NCBI GenBank assembly: GCA_963719055.1
Contig: CAVRAU010000014.1
Location: 62,001 to 126,000, forward strand
DNA: 64,000 bases
Direction of reading: 5' to 3'
Origin: CAXMQZ01 sp963719055
Lineage (GTDB): Bacteria > Acidobacteriota > Thermoanaerobaculia > Multivoradales > JAHEKO01
The notes beneath the pieces are model-generated. The model saw only the letters and a program-made list of their open reading frames with translations. It had not been told where the DNA came from and made no database searches. This document shows, piece after piece, positions 36,787-46,006 of the stretch (positions are counted from its first letter, which is position 1; the number at the start of each line of letters is the position of its first letter). The translations under genes and the position numbers were made by a program.

Positions 36787-36857
36787 GTGCACACCTATTT
36801 GAAGAAGGACCAGTGTGTCCTTGCTGTCCGCCGCGCAGACGACGACGGAAGATCGGT

Positions 36858-37403
36858 ATGACTGAACAGGACAACAAAGTCTCCAGACGCGGGTTTTTCT
36901 CTTGGGCTGCCGTGGCCTGGATTGGGTTTACCGCTGCCATCGGTGGGTGTGTCACGGCCTTTAATCGATTTCTGTTTCCCAACGTCCTCTATGAGCCGCC
37001 GACGACCTTCAAAGTAGGGCCACCGGAGGAATTCGGCTCCGGGATGGTGGATGAGCGATTCAAAGAGTCGAACGGGGTCTGGATCGTCAACAACGAGAGC
37101 AAGCTCTACGCCCTGGTGGCGATCTGCACCCATCTGGGATGCCCGCCGAACTGGTTGGAGGCACAGAACAAGTTCAAGTGTCCCTGTCATGGCAGTGGCT
37201 ACTACAAGAACGGCATCAACTTCGAGGGACCCACACCGCGACCGCTGGAAAGGGCGCGGATCTATCTGGATCCCGATGACGGACAGGTCGTGGTGGACAA
37301 AGCACAGCGCTATCAGTGGGAGCTCGGGCAGTGGGAAGACCCGGACTCCTTTATTTTGACCGGCATAGGACCGGAGGGGAAGAACGAGTTTTGGGACGTC
37401 TGA
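36858..37403 (+). CDS. Rieske iron-sulfur protein 2
   Basis: A 181-residue protein with SRRGFFSWAAVAW (Tat-like arginines plus anchor helix). The Rieske domain has CTHLGCPPNW and CPCHGSGYY, and a C-terminal extension (about residues 145-181) ends in FWDV. It is related to but clearly different from the Rieske at 25301. ATG 36858 begins just before the arginines; upstream in-frame residues are Arg/Pro-rich and unlikely. The next gene, cytochrome b6-like, starts inside its last codons. Confidence 0.9.
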   Translation: MTEQDNKVSRRGFFSWAAVAWIGFTAAIGGCVTAFNRFLFPNVLYEPPTTFKVGPPEEFGSGMVDERFKESNGVWIVNNESKLYALVAICTHLGCPPNWLEAQNKFKCPCHGSGYYKNGINFEGPTPRPLERARIYLDPDDGQVVVDKAQRYQWELGQWEDPDSFILTGIGPEGKNEFWDV

Positions 37404-38176
37404 AGGATCTGCAGAAGAGCATCGTCAAGTCGCAGGTCTGGAAGTCCATCTTCCGGGTGGGCATTCCTACCGACAATCGTAAGCGGGCCCTGGCCATGCT
37501 GGGCAACGTGGTTCTCCACCTGCACCCGATCAAGGTCAAGAAGTCGGGGTTGCGGATGAGCTACACCTGGTGCATGGGGGGAACGGCGTTCTTCCTCTTC
37601 CTGGTCGAGACCATCACCGGTCTATTGCTGATGTTCTACTACCGCCCGACGGTCGAGTACGCGTACTTCGACATGGTGGATCTACGGGAGGCGGCGGCCT
37701 TCGGCATCATGCGTGAGCTGCACCGGTGGGGAGCGCACGCCATGGTCATCGCCGTCTGGCTGCACATGTTTCGCGTCTTCATGACCGGCTCCTACAAGCC
37801 ACCTCGGGAGTTCAACTGGAACGTCGGAGTCGTCCTGCTGGTCCTGACTTTGTTGCTGTCGTTTACAGGGTACTTGCTGCCCTGGGATCAGCTGGCTATC
37901 TGGGCAATCACCGTGGGATCCAACATGGCGCGCGCGACACCCTTTCTGGGAACGGAGGGTCCCGGTGCCGCCCTCCTGGCGTTGGGTGGCACCAAACTGG
38001 TGCATGTGGGCAGCGATGCCCGATTCGCCCTGATCGCCGGCCGCACCATCGGCGGTGGCACCCTGATTCGCTTCTACGTCCTGCACTGCGTGGGGATCCC
38101 GTTTGCCGCGGCCTGTCTGATCGCCGTGCACTTCTGGCGTGTCCGCAAAGACGGAGGAATCTCCGGGCCCGTTTGA
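37391..38176 (+). CDS. Cytochrome b6-like subunit (N-terminal half of cytochrome b)
   Basis: A 261-residue four-helix membrane protein with heme b ligands in RELHRWGAHAMVIAVWLHMFRVF and in FYVLHCVGIPFAAACLIAVHFW, and GYLLPWDQLAIWA for the quinone site. It contains an insert (about residues 185-222) between helices C and D not seen in the first cytochrome b. TTG 37391, overlapping the Rieske end, is the likely start because no ATG precedes the conserved region. It pairs with the subunit IV-like protein at 38198, a split b6f-like arrangement. Confidence 0.88.
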   Translation: MGRLKDLQKSIVKSQVWKSIFRVGIPTDNRKRALAMLGNVVLHLHPIKVKKSGLRMSYTWCMGGTAFFLFLVETITGLLLMFYYRPTVEYAYFDMVDLREAAAFGIMRELHRWGAHAMVIAVWLHMFRVFMTGSYKPPREFNWNVGVVLLVLTLLLSFTGYLLPWDQLAIWAITVGSNMARATPFLGTEGPGAALLALGGTKLVHVGSDARFALIAGRTIGGGTLIRFYVLHCVGIPFAAACLIAVHFWRVRKDGGISGPV

Positions 38177-38197
38177 TAGGGACGAGTTCAGACAGAC

Positions 38198-39277
38198 ATG
38201 GAAGCCGTCAAGAGTTTCGTCAACTTTCTCTCGTACCCCCAGTGGTCGTTCACCCTCTCCTTGGTGTTGTTCGCCTGGCTGGTCTGGTCGAAACGCCTGT
38301 GGACCAAGGCCGGGGGCTGGGCCATGCTGGCCGTCGGGACGGTCTCTCTGATTCTCGCCGTGCTCGACCCGAACTTTCGCATCATCGTCACCAAACCGGA
38401 CAACGTGCCCATCGTGATGATGGTGTTCCTCGTGGGTTTTTTTGTCTGGCTCTCCATGTACAAGGCCACCCGCAACGACCAACTGATCGAGCAGGGCGAG
38501 CCCACCTTCGAGAAGAGCGAGGTGGAGGACAAGATCTTCACCTGGCCCGATCTGGTCTTCTCCGAGTTCATCTGCATGGTGATTCTGACCGTGGTGATGG
38601 TGCTGTGGTCGATCGCGTTGAAGGCGCCGCTGGAAGAGCCGGCCAATACCGCGGTGGCACCCAATCCCTCGAAGGCGCCGTGGTATTTCCTGGGACTCCA
38701 GGAGATGTTGGTCTACTTCGATCCGTGGATGGCCGGGGTGGTCCTGCCGGGGTTGATCATCTTCGGTCTGATGGCCATCCCCTACATCGACAAGAATCCC
38801 AAGGGCAACGGCTATTTCACCTTCAAGGAACGCAAGCCCGAGATCATCCTGTTTCTGTTCGGTTTCTTGATCCTCTGGTGCCAATTGATCGTCATCGGCA
38901 CGTTTCTCCGCGGCCCCAACTGGAACTTTTTCGGTCCCTTCGAGTTCTGGGATGTGAACAAGATCGAACCCCTGGTGAATGTGGATCTCTCAGAGATCAT
39001 CTGGATCAAGATCCTGGGGGTGGGTCTGCCGTCACATTGGCTGCCGAGAGAGATCGTCGGCATTCTCATCATGGTGGTCTACCTGTTCGTGCTGCCCGTG
39101 GTGTTGAGCAAGCTCGACTACTTCAAGCACTACTACGAGAAGATGGGGCCGGCCCGCTACTACGTCGGCATTTCGCTGTTTCTCGTCATGATGCTCATGC
39201 CCATCAAGATGTATCTGCGTTGGCTGTTCAATCTCAAGTACATCGTCCATATCCAGGAGTTCTTTTTCAACATCTGA
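38198..39277 (+). CDS. Cytochrome b6f subunit IV-like protein (C-terminal half of cytochrome b, extended)
   Basis: A 359-residue membrane protein. The core carries the Qo motif NPSKAPWYFLGLQEM (about residues 157-171) and helices up to about residue 260. Ordinary subunit IV is about 160 residues. This one is extended at the N-terminus by about 110 residues with two or three extra helices, and at the C-terminus by two more helices (about 280-350). The ATG follows the b6-like stop by 21 bases. It completes the quinol-oxidising core of the second Rieske/b complex. Confidence 0.85.
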   Translation: MEAVKSFVNFLSYPQWSFTLSLVLFAWLVWSKRLWTKAGGWAMLAVGTVSLILAVLDPNFRIIVTKPDNVPIVMMVFLVGFFVWLSMYKATRNDQLIEQGEPTFEKSEVEDKIFTWPDLVFSEFICMVILTVVMVLWSIALKAPLEEPANTAVAPNPSKAPWYFLGLQEMLVYFDPWMAGVVLPGLIIFGLMAIPYIDKNPKGNGYFTFKERKPEIILFLFGFLILWCQLIVIGTFLRGPNWNFFGPFEFWDVNKIEPLVNVDLSEIIWIKILGVGLPSHWLPREIVGILIMVVYLFVLPVVLSKLDYFKHYYEKMGPARYYVGISLFLVMMLMPIKMYLRWLFNLKYIVHIQEFFFNI

Positions 39278-39287
39278 GTCTTTTTCC

Positions 39288-42220
39288 ATGCCGCAGCCGC
39301 CAGAAAAGAAGCCCGACCGCCACTACGACTTTGGTCGTCTCAATAAGGTGTTTGCCTTCAGCGCCTTCGCGTTGCTGGCGATTACGGTGTGGATGGTCGT
39401 CGAGGACTATGCCAAGCCGTGGAAGAGATACCAGGACGAGTTCAGGGATCTGGAGCGTCAGGAGCTGGAACGCCAGGCGGAGGCTGAGCGTCAGCAGATC
39501 AACGAGACCGAGCTGACTCAACTGCGCGAGGACGTGGCACAAGAGGAAGCCAGGCTGGCCGAGCGGCGCACCGAGGCTGGCGAGTTGGACAAGACCCTGA
39601 CGAAGCTGGGCAAGAAGATCTACGCTGCCGACGCCAAGATGCGGACGACAAAATCCCTGCTCGATACCGCGCGGTACGAGTACGACCACGCCCTGCAGGA
39701 GCTGGGCGAGAGAGAGATCGAAAAGACGCGTCTGGAGAAGGAAGGGCTCGAGACAGAGTGGCGCGAGAACCGGAAGCAGTTGGAGCTCTTCACCGAGCAG
39801 AGGGATCAGACCGCCGACGAGCTGGCGCAGATGCAGGCAGCACAGATGGCGGCGGAAGATCGGCTCACGGCGCTGCGCAAGGGAGTGGCCAACCTGGAGC
39901 AGCGGGCCGCCAACCTCGAGAAGGGGCTGGACTACTACATTCTCAACGCTCCCTTGATGGACATCTTCCAACCGGACCTGAAGATCGAGCAGGTCATGGT
40001 CCCGGGGCTCTATCACGACATCAACTTCACCAAGGTGGAGCGGGTGGACCGCTGCGTGACCTGCCATGTGGCCGCCAACCGCCAGGGCTTCGACGACGAG
40101 AACTGGCAGCCACCGTACAGATCCCATCCGCGCATGGATCTGTTCGTCGGCGCCGGCTCGCCGCATCCGTACACCGAGTTCGGTTGCTCGTCTTGTCATG
40201 GAGGTTTGGATCGGGCGACAAACTTCGCGCGCGCGGGCCACAGCCCCTCGGACACTGCGGAGAAGGATCTCTGGGCCCAGGACCTCGATTGGGAGACTCA
40301 GCCCTATCTGGAGACACCGATCTATCCGGCTGAATACTCAGAAGCCGGCTGTGTGACGTGTCACTCGGCTGATGTCTGGACGCCAGGCTCCGAGATGGTG
40401 GAGACCGGTCGCGAGTTGGCCACCAAAATGGGTTGTTTTGTCTGCCACAAGATCGACTATCCGGCCTTTCAAAACATCCCCAGGCCCGGCCCCAACCTGG
40501 CCTCGGTGGCCGGCAAGACAGATCCCGCTTGGGCCTACAAGTGGATCGAAGCGCCCAGGGAGTTTCGCGCCACGACCTGGATGCCGCATTTCTTCTTTCA
40601 GCAAAACACGACCTCCGACACCAACTGGGAGCGTCAGAAAGCCGAGATCGTCGGCATCGTGGCGTATCTCTGGGACATGTCGCGCCAACCCGAGTATCCC
40701 GAGCCGCCGGCGGGCGATGCCGAGCGGGGGCAGGCTCTCTTCGATACGGTCGGATGCACCGGCTGCCATTTGATGGATGCCGAAGCCGCCAGGGACGAAT
40801 ACTTCCCGCAGATCAATCGACTCCATGGTCCGAATTTGATTCGCACGGGCAGCAAGGTTTCAGCGGGTTGGCTCTATGCCTGGATCAAGGATCCCAAACA
40901 GTACGCCGCGGACACCCGGATGCCGAGTCTGCGTCTCACGGATCAGGAAGCGGCCGACATCACCACCTACTTGATGGCGAGCCGGGACCCCGAGTACGAG
41001 AATCTCTCCCTACCGGAGGTGGACTCCGAGGTCAGGGACCAGCTCGTGTTGACGTATCTGCAAAACAATCAGACCATCGAGCAAAGCATCGCCAGCCTCG
41101 AGGCCATGAGCGCTCGAGACAGAGATGTCTTCCTGGGTGGCCAGACCATCCAGAAGTATGGTTGTTGGGGTTGTCACGATCTGTCGGGCTTCGAGGACGC
41201 CAAGCCCATTGGGGTCGAACTGACGGAGGAAGGTTCCAAACCTCTGCACCAATTCGACTTCGGGCACCTGCACGACATTTCTCATACCCGCCACGATTGG
41301 ATACTCAACAAGATGCTCGACCCTCGCAGCTACGACGAGGGTAAGGAAGCGGTCAAGATACTACGAGGAACTCCTGAAGATGCCCAACTTCGGGATGTCC
41401 GAGCGGGAGGCCAAGGCCATCGTCAATTTGGTGCTGGGCTTCACCAAGGAGTCCGCCGATGCCAGTCGACGAGCGGGGCAGTCGGCGCGCTCGGCGGCGC
41501 TGGCCGAGGGGCGCAAGCTGATCACGCTCTACAACTGCCAAGGCTGCCACCTGGTGGAGGGTACGGGGCACGCGATTCGCACGTCCATCGAGGACGTCGG
41601 CATGCTGCCACCGGACCTGGCGTCTGAAGGGTCCAGGGTGCAGAGTGACTGGCTGTTCGAGTATCTCGGCGATCCAGGGGCCATCCGCTTGCGTCCCTGG
41701 CTGACGCGCGCGGATGCCGACCTTTGGGTTTGCTGATAGCAACCTCAATACCTTGGTGGATTACTTCGCTGCCGGAGAGGAGAGGGAGACCTTTCTGTCC
41801 GAGCCCGAGCGCCCCGGCGAGCGCGAGTTGGCTACGGGCCGTGTGGCCTTCAATATGTTTCAATGCGCGAAGTGTCATCCTTCGGGTCCGCAGGCGGCGT
41901 CCGAAGGAGTCAGCGCCGGGGAGCTGGCACCGTCGTTGTTGCTGGCCCGTGAGAGACTCCGCCATGATTGGGTAGCGCACTGGATCCAGGATCCGCAGAG
42001 TTGGATCCCGGGTACCAAGATGCCGGCGAATTTTCCCAAGTCGGCAACCGGCGAGTATTCCTCGCCGCTCGCCATGGCCATCGATGCGCCGATGTTCAAA
42101 GATCAGAAGCAAAGAGTGGCCGTGCACTTCGACACCGAAGAAGAGCTCAAGAGCCACTTGGCAGATGCAGAATACGTGACCCAGGTCCTACGGGACCACA
42201 TATGGTGGAATCTGGATTAA
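39288..42220 (+). CDS. Octaheme cytochrome c with N-terminal anchor and coiled coil (frame broken twice)
   Basis: About 976 residues. A transmembrane helix (about residues 24-42) is followed by a long charged coiled coil (about 45-205, rich in Glu/Arg/Gln heptads) and then eight CxxCH motifs: CVTCH (about 254), CSSCH (about 301), CVTCH (about 356), CFVCH (about 383), CTGCH (about 489), CWGCH (about 626), CQGCH (about 749) and CAKCH (about 861). Repeated class I cytochrome domains carry Met loops such as TRMPSLRL and TKMPANF. The frame shifts near 41363 (before YEELLKMPNFGM) and near 41712 (before RMPTFGFADS), each fixed by removing one base. It occupies the cytochrome c1/f position in the second Rieske/b complex. 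Confidence 0.82.
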
Positions 42221-42236
42221 AAGGAGGAGTAAACCC

Positions 42237-43013
42237 ATGAAGAGAACTTTTTTCGGCCTGGCCTTGGCCGTGGCAGCATTGACCCTGGTGGTCGCCTGCG
42301 GTGGTGGAGGTGGAGAGACTGCGGCCCCGGAAGCCAAGTCAGAGGTGGCGCCCGCGACGGCTCCTGCGAGCACTGGCAGCGCCACGATCTCTGGCGTCGC
42401 CACCTACGCCAACGGCGATCCCGATACCAAGATCAAGATGGATGCGGATCCGGTATGTGCCTCGCTACACCCTGATGCGGTACACACGGAGAAGATTGTT
42501 CACGACGACGCCGGCAACCTGGCCAATGTGTTCATCTATGTAAAAGAGGGAGTGACCGGCAGCCATCCGGGCCCCTCCGGCAATCACGTTCTCGACCAGG
42601 TCGGCTGCCAGTACCACCCGCATGTGTCGGGGATGCAGCTCGACCAGACGCTGTTGATCCGCAACAGCGACCCGACGCTGCACAACGTCCATGCCATGCC
42701 CACCATCAACAAGGAGTTCAACATGGGACAACCGTTCCAGGGCATGGAGCTGGAGCACACCTTCGAGAAGACGGAGGTCATGGTCCGCTTCAAGTGTGAT
42801 GTCCATCCCTGGATGGCTTCCTACATGGCCGTTCTGGACCATCCGTTCTTCGGCGTCAGTGGTGCGGATGGCAGCTACTCGATCGAGAACCTGCCGGCGG
42901 GCGACTACGTGATCGAGGCCTGGCACGAAGAGCTCGGCACGCAGACCCAGAACGTCACGGTCGCAGACGGTGGCGCGGCGGAAGTCAGCTTCGACTTCTC
43001 GCCAGCGGGCTAG
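42237..43013 (+). CDS. Cupredoxin-like lipoprotein with carboxypeptidase-regulatory-like domain
   Basis: A 258-residue lipoprotein whose signal ends in VVAC followed by a run of Gly. The central domain (about residues 50-205) resembles plastocyanin/methylamine-utilisation-type cupredoxins: LHNVHAM and FKCDVHPWM offer His, Cys, His and Met as possible copper ligands. The C-terminal stretch GSYSIENLPAGDYVIEAWH is a carboxypeptidase-regulatory-like beta-sandwich. AAAGGAGGAG at 42220-42229 is a near-perfect ribosome site. As the last gene of the second Rieske/b operon it may be a soluble or lipid-anchored electron carrier. Confidence 0.72.
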   Translation: MKRTFFGLALAVAALTLVVACGGGGGETAAPEAKSEVAPATAPASTGSATISGVATYANGDPDTKIKMDADPVCASLHPDAVHTEKIVHDDAGNLANVFIYVKEGVTGSHPGPSGNHVLDQVGCQYHPHVSGMQLDQTLLIRNSDPTLHNVHAMPTINKEFNMGQPFQGMELEHTFEKTEVMVRFKCDVHPWMASYMAVLDHPFFGVSGADGSYSIENLPAGDYVIEAWHEELGTQTQNVTVADGGAAEVSFDFSPAG

Positions 43014-43041
43014 CCCTCCCATCTCTACAGTTGGCCGGATC

Positions 43042-43067
43042 GACGGGCGCCCCTTCGGGCGCCCGTC
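43042..43067 (+). terminator. Strong hairpin ending the second Rieske/b operon
   Basis: A perfect 11-base stem (GACGGGCGCCC and GGGCGCCCGTC) with a CTTC tetraloop, 28 bases after the stop at 43013. There is no T-tract, but stem strength and position make it a good terminator or transcript-stabilising hairpin. Confidence 0.75.
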
Positions 43068-43165
43068 ATCGTAGGGGAGCCCCTCCTCCACGCGCTGATG
43101 ATCGTCACGACGCTTTCACGATAGACTCCAAATCCGGTCGGCCCGAATCAAAGAAGAGGTAATCG

Positions 43166-44158
43166 ATGTCGAATCCTTCCGTCTTTCCACGCGGGATCCA
43201 CCGCTTGGCGGTGTTTCTCGCCGGCTATGTAGTGCTGTTGATCACCGCCGGGGGTCTGGTGAAGAGTCTCGAGGCAGGGCTGTCGGTGCCGGACTGGCCG
43301 CTGTCCTACGGCATGCTCAATCCACCGCGATGGTGGGAGATCGAGACCGTTCGAGCGGAGCACGGGCATCGGCTCATCGCTGGTGTGGCGTTGATCTTGA
43401 CGGTGGTCCTGACCGTCTGGATTGCTCGCAAGGAAGAGCGATCCTGGGTGCGCAAACTGGCGTATCTGGCTCTGGTTGCCGTCTTGGCGCAGGCCGCCCT
43501 GGGAGGTATCACCGTTCTGTTCTATCTACCGACCGCTATTTCGGTATCCCACGCCGGTCTGGCGCAAGCTTTTCTGGTGCTCGTGGTCACCCTGGCGGTG
43601 GTGACTTCCCGCTTCTGGTTCTCCCAGCGGCAAGCGGCAGCCGGTGTTGACGCGGCCGGCTTGGTGGCCCTGACAAGCGCCACTACGGTACTGATCTACC
43701 TCCAGATCCTGGTTGGTGCGGTGATGCGGCACATCGGTGCAGGTCTGGCCATTCCAGACTTCCCACTTGTTTTCGGCGGCCTGATGCCGCCCAAACTCGA
43801 TCTCGCCATCGGGATTCACTACACTCACCGAATCGGGGCCCTGCTGGTGGCGACCCTGATCTTCTGGACGCTGGGGCGAGTCCTGCGGCTGGCTGCCAAG
43901 GAGCCCGCTCTGTCCCGCCCTGCAGTGGCCCTGGCCGTTCTGGTACTGGCTCAAGGGACCCTCGGGGGATTGGTGGTTTGGACCAGTAAGGCGGTCCTGC
44001 CCAACACGCTGCATGTAGGTACCGGGGCGCTCTTGATCGCGACCAGCGTGGTCCTGACCCTGGCCAGTCGTCGATTGGCTTGGCTCGCGGGCCGTCAACC
44101 GATCGAATCCCCGACTCGGGCGGTCGAGATGCTGGGTGCGGAACGGGCGACCACGTGA
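43166..44158 (+). CDS. ctaA: Heme A synthase
   Basis: A 330-residue, eight-helix membrane enzyme (COX15/CtaA family) that oxidises the heme o methyl group to heme a. Signature features are GLVKSLEAGLSVPDWPLSYG, then EHGHRLIAG and a second set GLAIPDFPLVFGG with HYTHRIGALLVA and NTLHVGTGAL, giving the heme-ligand histidines. It provides heme a for both oxidases in this window. The GTG start of ctaB overlaps its stop by 4 bases. Confidence 0.92.
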   Translation: MSNPSVFPRGIHRLAVFLAGYVVLLITAGGLVKSLEAGLSVPDWPLSYGMLNPPRWWEIETVRAEHGHRLIAGVALILTVVLTVWIARKEERSWVRKLAYLALVAVLAQAALGGITVLFYLPTAISVSHAGLAQAFLVLVVTLAVVTSRFWFSQRQAAAGVDAAGLVALTSATTVLIYLQILVGAVMRHIGAGLAIPDFPLVFGGLMPPKLDLAIGIHYTHRIGALLVATLIFWTLGRVLRLAAKEPALSRPAVALAVLVLAQGTLGGLVVWTSKAVLPNTLHVGTGALLIATSVVLTLASRRLAWLAGRQPIESPTRAVEMLGAERATT

Positions 44159-45054
44159 CGACACCCGCCGCCATCGACAGCAAGGGACTGGATCTGGGGA
44201 GCGTTTTCGCAGATCTGACCGAGCTCACCAAACCGCGAATCACGTTGATGGTGGTGCTGACGGCGGGCATCGGTCTGCTCCTGGCTTCGGGCGGCAACGT
44301 TGCCCTCTCGTTGGTGGTGCATACACTTCTCGGCACCGGCTTGCTGGCTGCCGGTTCTTCGGCGTTGAACCAGGTGCTGGAGAGGGATCTGGACGCTTTG
44401 ATGCAGCGCACAGCCCAGCGACCCTTGCCCGCCGGGCGAATGCATCCCGACGTGGCGTTGCTTTTCGGCGTCACCATCGCCATCGTGGGTCTGCTCGAGT
44501 TGACGCTGTTCGTCAACCTGTTGACCGCGTTGCTGGGCACCCTGGCGCTGGCCAGCTATGTCTTTCTCTACACGCCTTTGAAGCGGGTCAGCTCGCTGGC
44601 CACGGTGATCGGTGCCATCCCGGGTGCCATCCCACCGCTGATGGGCTGGACGGCGGTCACCAACGAGATTGCCTTGGGTGCCTGGGTGCTGTTCGGCATC
44701 CTGTTTCTCTGGCAGCTTCCGCACTTTCTGGCGATCGCCTGGATGTGTCGGGAGGACTACGCTCGCGCGGGTTTGCCCATGCTTCCTGTGGTCGAGCCGG
44801 ATGGTCGGAGCACCGCTCGCCAGATGGTGCTCTGGGGCGCGGCCCTGCTGCCCGTCAGCCTGATGCCTACGGTCTTGGGATTGACGGGCATCACCTACTT
44901 TCTCGGGACTCTGACCCTCGGCTGCTTCTTTCTCGGTGTGTGTGTGGCCTTCTCCCTGAGCTTCTCGACGCAAGCCGCCCGCCGGGTTCTGCTGGTGTCG
45001 GTGCTGTACCTGCCGGCGGTTCTGGCCGTGATGGTCCTCGATAGGGTCGTCTGA
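44155..45054 (+). CDS. ctaB: Protoheme IX farnesyltransferase (heme O synthase)
   Basis: A 299-residue UbiA-family prenyltransferase with about nine helices. The first aspartate-rich motif is NQVLERDLDALMQRT, with N-x-x-x-D-x-x-x-D. LTKPRITLMVVLT at the N-terminus and YTPLKRVS are typical of CtaB/CyoE. It makes heme O from heme b, the substrate of ctaA. GTG 44155 gives GTGA overlap with ctaA; an upstream ATG at 44080 lies deep inside ctaA. Confidence 0.92.
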   Translation: MTTPAAIDSKGLDLGSVFADLTELTKPRITLMVVLTAGIGLLLASGGNVALSLVVHTLLGTGLLAAGSSALNQVLERDLDALMQRTAQRPLPAGRMHPDVALLFGVTIAIVGLLELTLFVNLLTALLGTLALASYVFLYTPLKRVSSLATVIGAIPGAIPPLMGWTAVTNEIALGAWVLFGILFLWQLPHFLAIAWMCREDYARAGLPMLPVVEPDGRSTARQMVLWGAALLPVSLMPTVLGLTGITYFLGTLTLGCFFLGVCVAFSLSFSTQAARRVLLVSVLYLPAVLAVMVLDRVV

Positions 45055-45055
45055 A

Positions 45056-46006
45056 TTGGCACTCCAGGACTCCTCGCGGCAGGTAGCCGTCCAAGCCCGG
45101 GAGGTGACCTTTTCCTACGGTGAGCGACAGGCGCTGGCCGGTGTCAGCTTCGAGATCCCTCCGGGTCAGATCTTCGGCTTTCTGGGACCCAATGGGGGTG
45201 GCAAGACCACTCTGTTTCGGATCCTGGCCACCCTGCTACCGTGCCAGGGAGGTTCGGTCGAGATCCTCGGCTCGGATCTGGCGACCGATGCTGCCTTGAT
45301 CCGGCTCCAGATTGGTGTCGTGTTCCAGGCCCCCAGTCTCGATCAGCAATTGACGGTGATGGAGAACCTGGTGCACCAGGGATTCCTCTATGGGTTGCGG
45401 GGCCGTGAGCTGCGCCAGCGATCCGACGATCTTCTGGCCCGGTTCTCCTTGCGTGACCGACGTGGTGATCGGGTCAGCACCCTTTCGGGTGGCATGAAGA
45501 GGCGCGTCGAGATCTGCAAGGCTCTGTTGCACCGGCCCCGTCTGCTGTTGCTGGACGAGCCGAGCACGGGTCTGGACCCCGGTGCCCGCCGGGATCTCTG
45601 GGCAATTCTCGAAGAGTTGCGATCCGACTACGACGTCACCGTGCTGTTGACCACGCATTTCATCGAAGAAGGAGATCGGTGTGGCCGAGTGGTTCTGGTG
45701 GATGGTGGCCGGATCGTTGCAGGCGGCGATCCCGAGGCGCTGAAGAGCGAGATCGGCGGCGATGTGGTGGCCCTGAGTAGCTCGACAGCGGCCGATCTCG
45801 CCCAGCAGTTGGAGGATCGATTCGGACTCGAGGCCACCCTGCACGAGGACGTGGTTCGCTTCGAGCATCCACAGGCACACGAGCTGGTCGGTCAGATCTC
45901 CGAGTTCGCGGCGGGCAGGATCCAGGCTCTGACCGTCTCCAAGCCGACCTTGGAAGACGTCTTTCTGCGACGGACGGGTCATGGACTCTGGGAGAGTGAA
46001 GAATGA
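45056..46006 (+). CDS. ABC-2 transporter ATPase in the oxidase-assembly operon
   Basis: A 316-residue ATPase. Walker A is GPNGGGKTT, signature LSGGM, Walker B LLLLDEPSTGLDP, and switch H in TTHFIEE, with a C-terminal regulatory part typical of DrrA/NodI-like ATPases. The start is TTG 45056, one base after the ctaB stop. It sits between heme A synthesis and SCO genes, where a paired ABC exporter recurs in some cox operons. Its cargo is unknown; a role in cofactor or copper handling is inference. Confidence 0.82.
   Translation: MALQDSSRQVAVQAREVTFSYGERQALAGVSFEIPPGQIFGFLGPNGGGKTTLFRILATLLPCQGGSVEILGSDLATDAALIRLQIGVVFQAPSLDQQLTVMENLVHQGFLYGLRGRELRQRSDDLLARFSLRDRRGDRVSTLSGGMKRRVEICKALLHRPRLLLLDEPSTGLDPGARRDLWAILEELRSDYDVTVLLTTHFIEEGDRCGRVVLVDGGRIVAGGDPEALKSEIGGDVVALSSSTAADLAQQLEDRFGLEATLHEDVVRFEHPQAHELVGQISEFAAGRIQALTVSKPTLEDVFLRRTGHGLWESEE

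Noticed and set aside
37726..39516. 596-residue open frame on the + strand overlapping b6-like and subunit IV-like genes
   Set aside because: Arg/Gly/Asp-rich shadow of two clear membrane protein genes in another frame; no domain or signal seen.
43068..43165. Promoter before ctaA
   Set aside because: A TAGACT-like box is present near 43121 but no acceptable -35 element lies 16-18 bases upstream.
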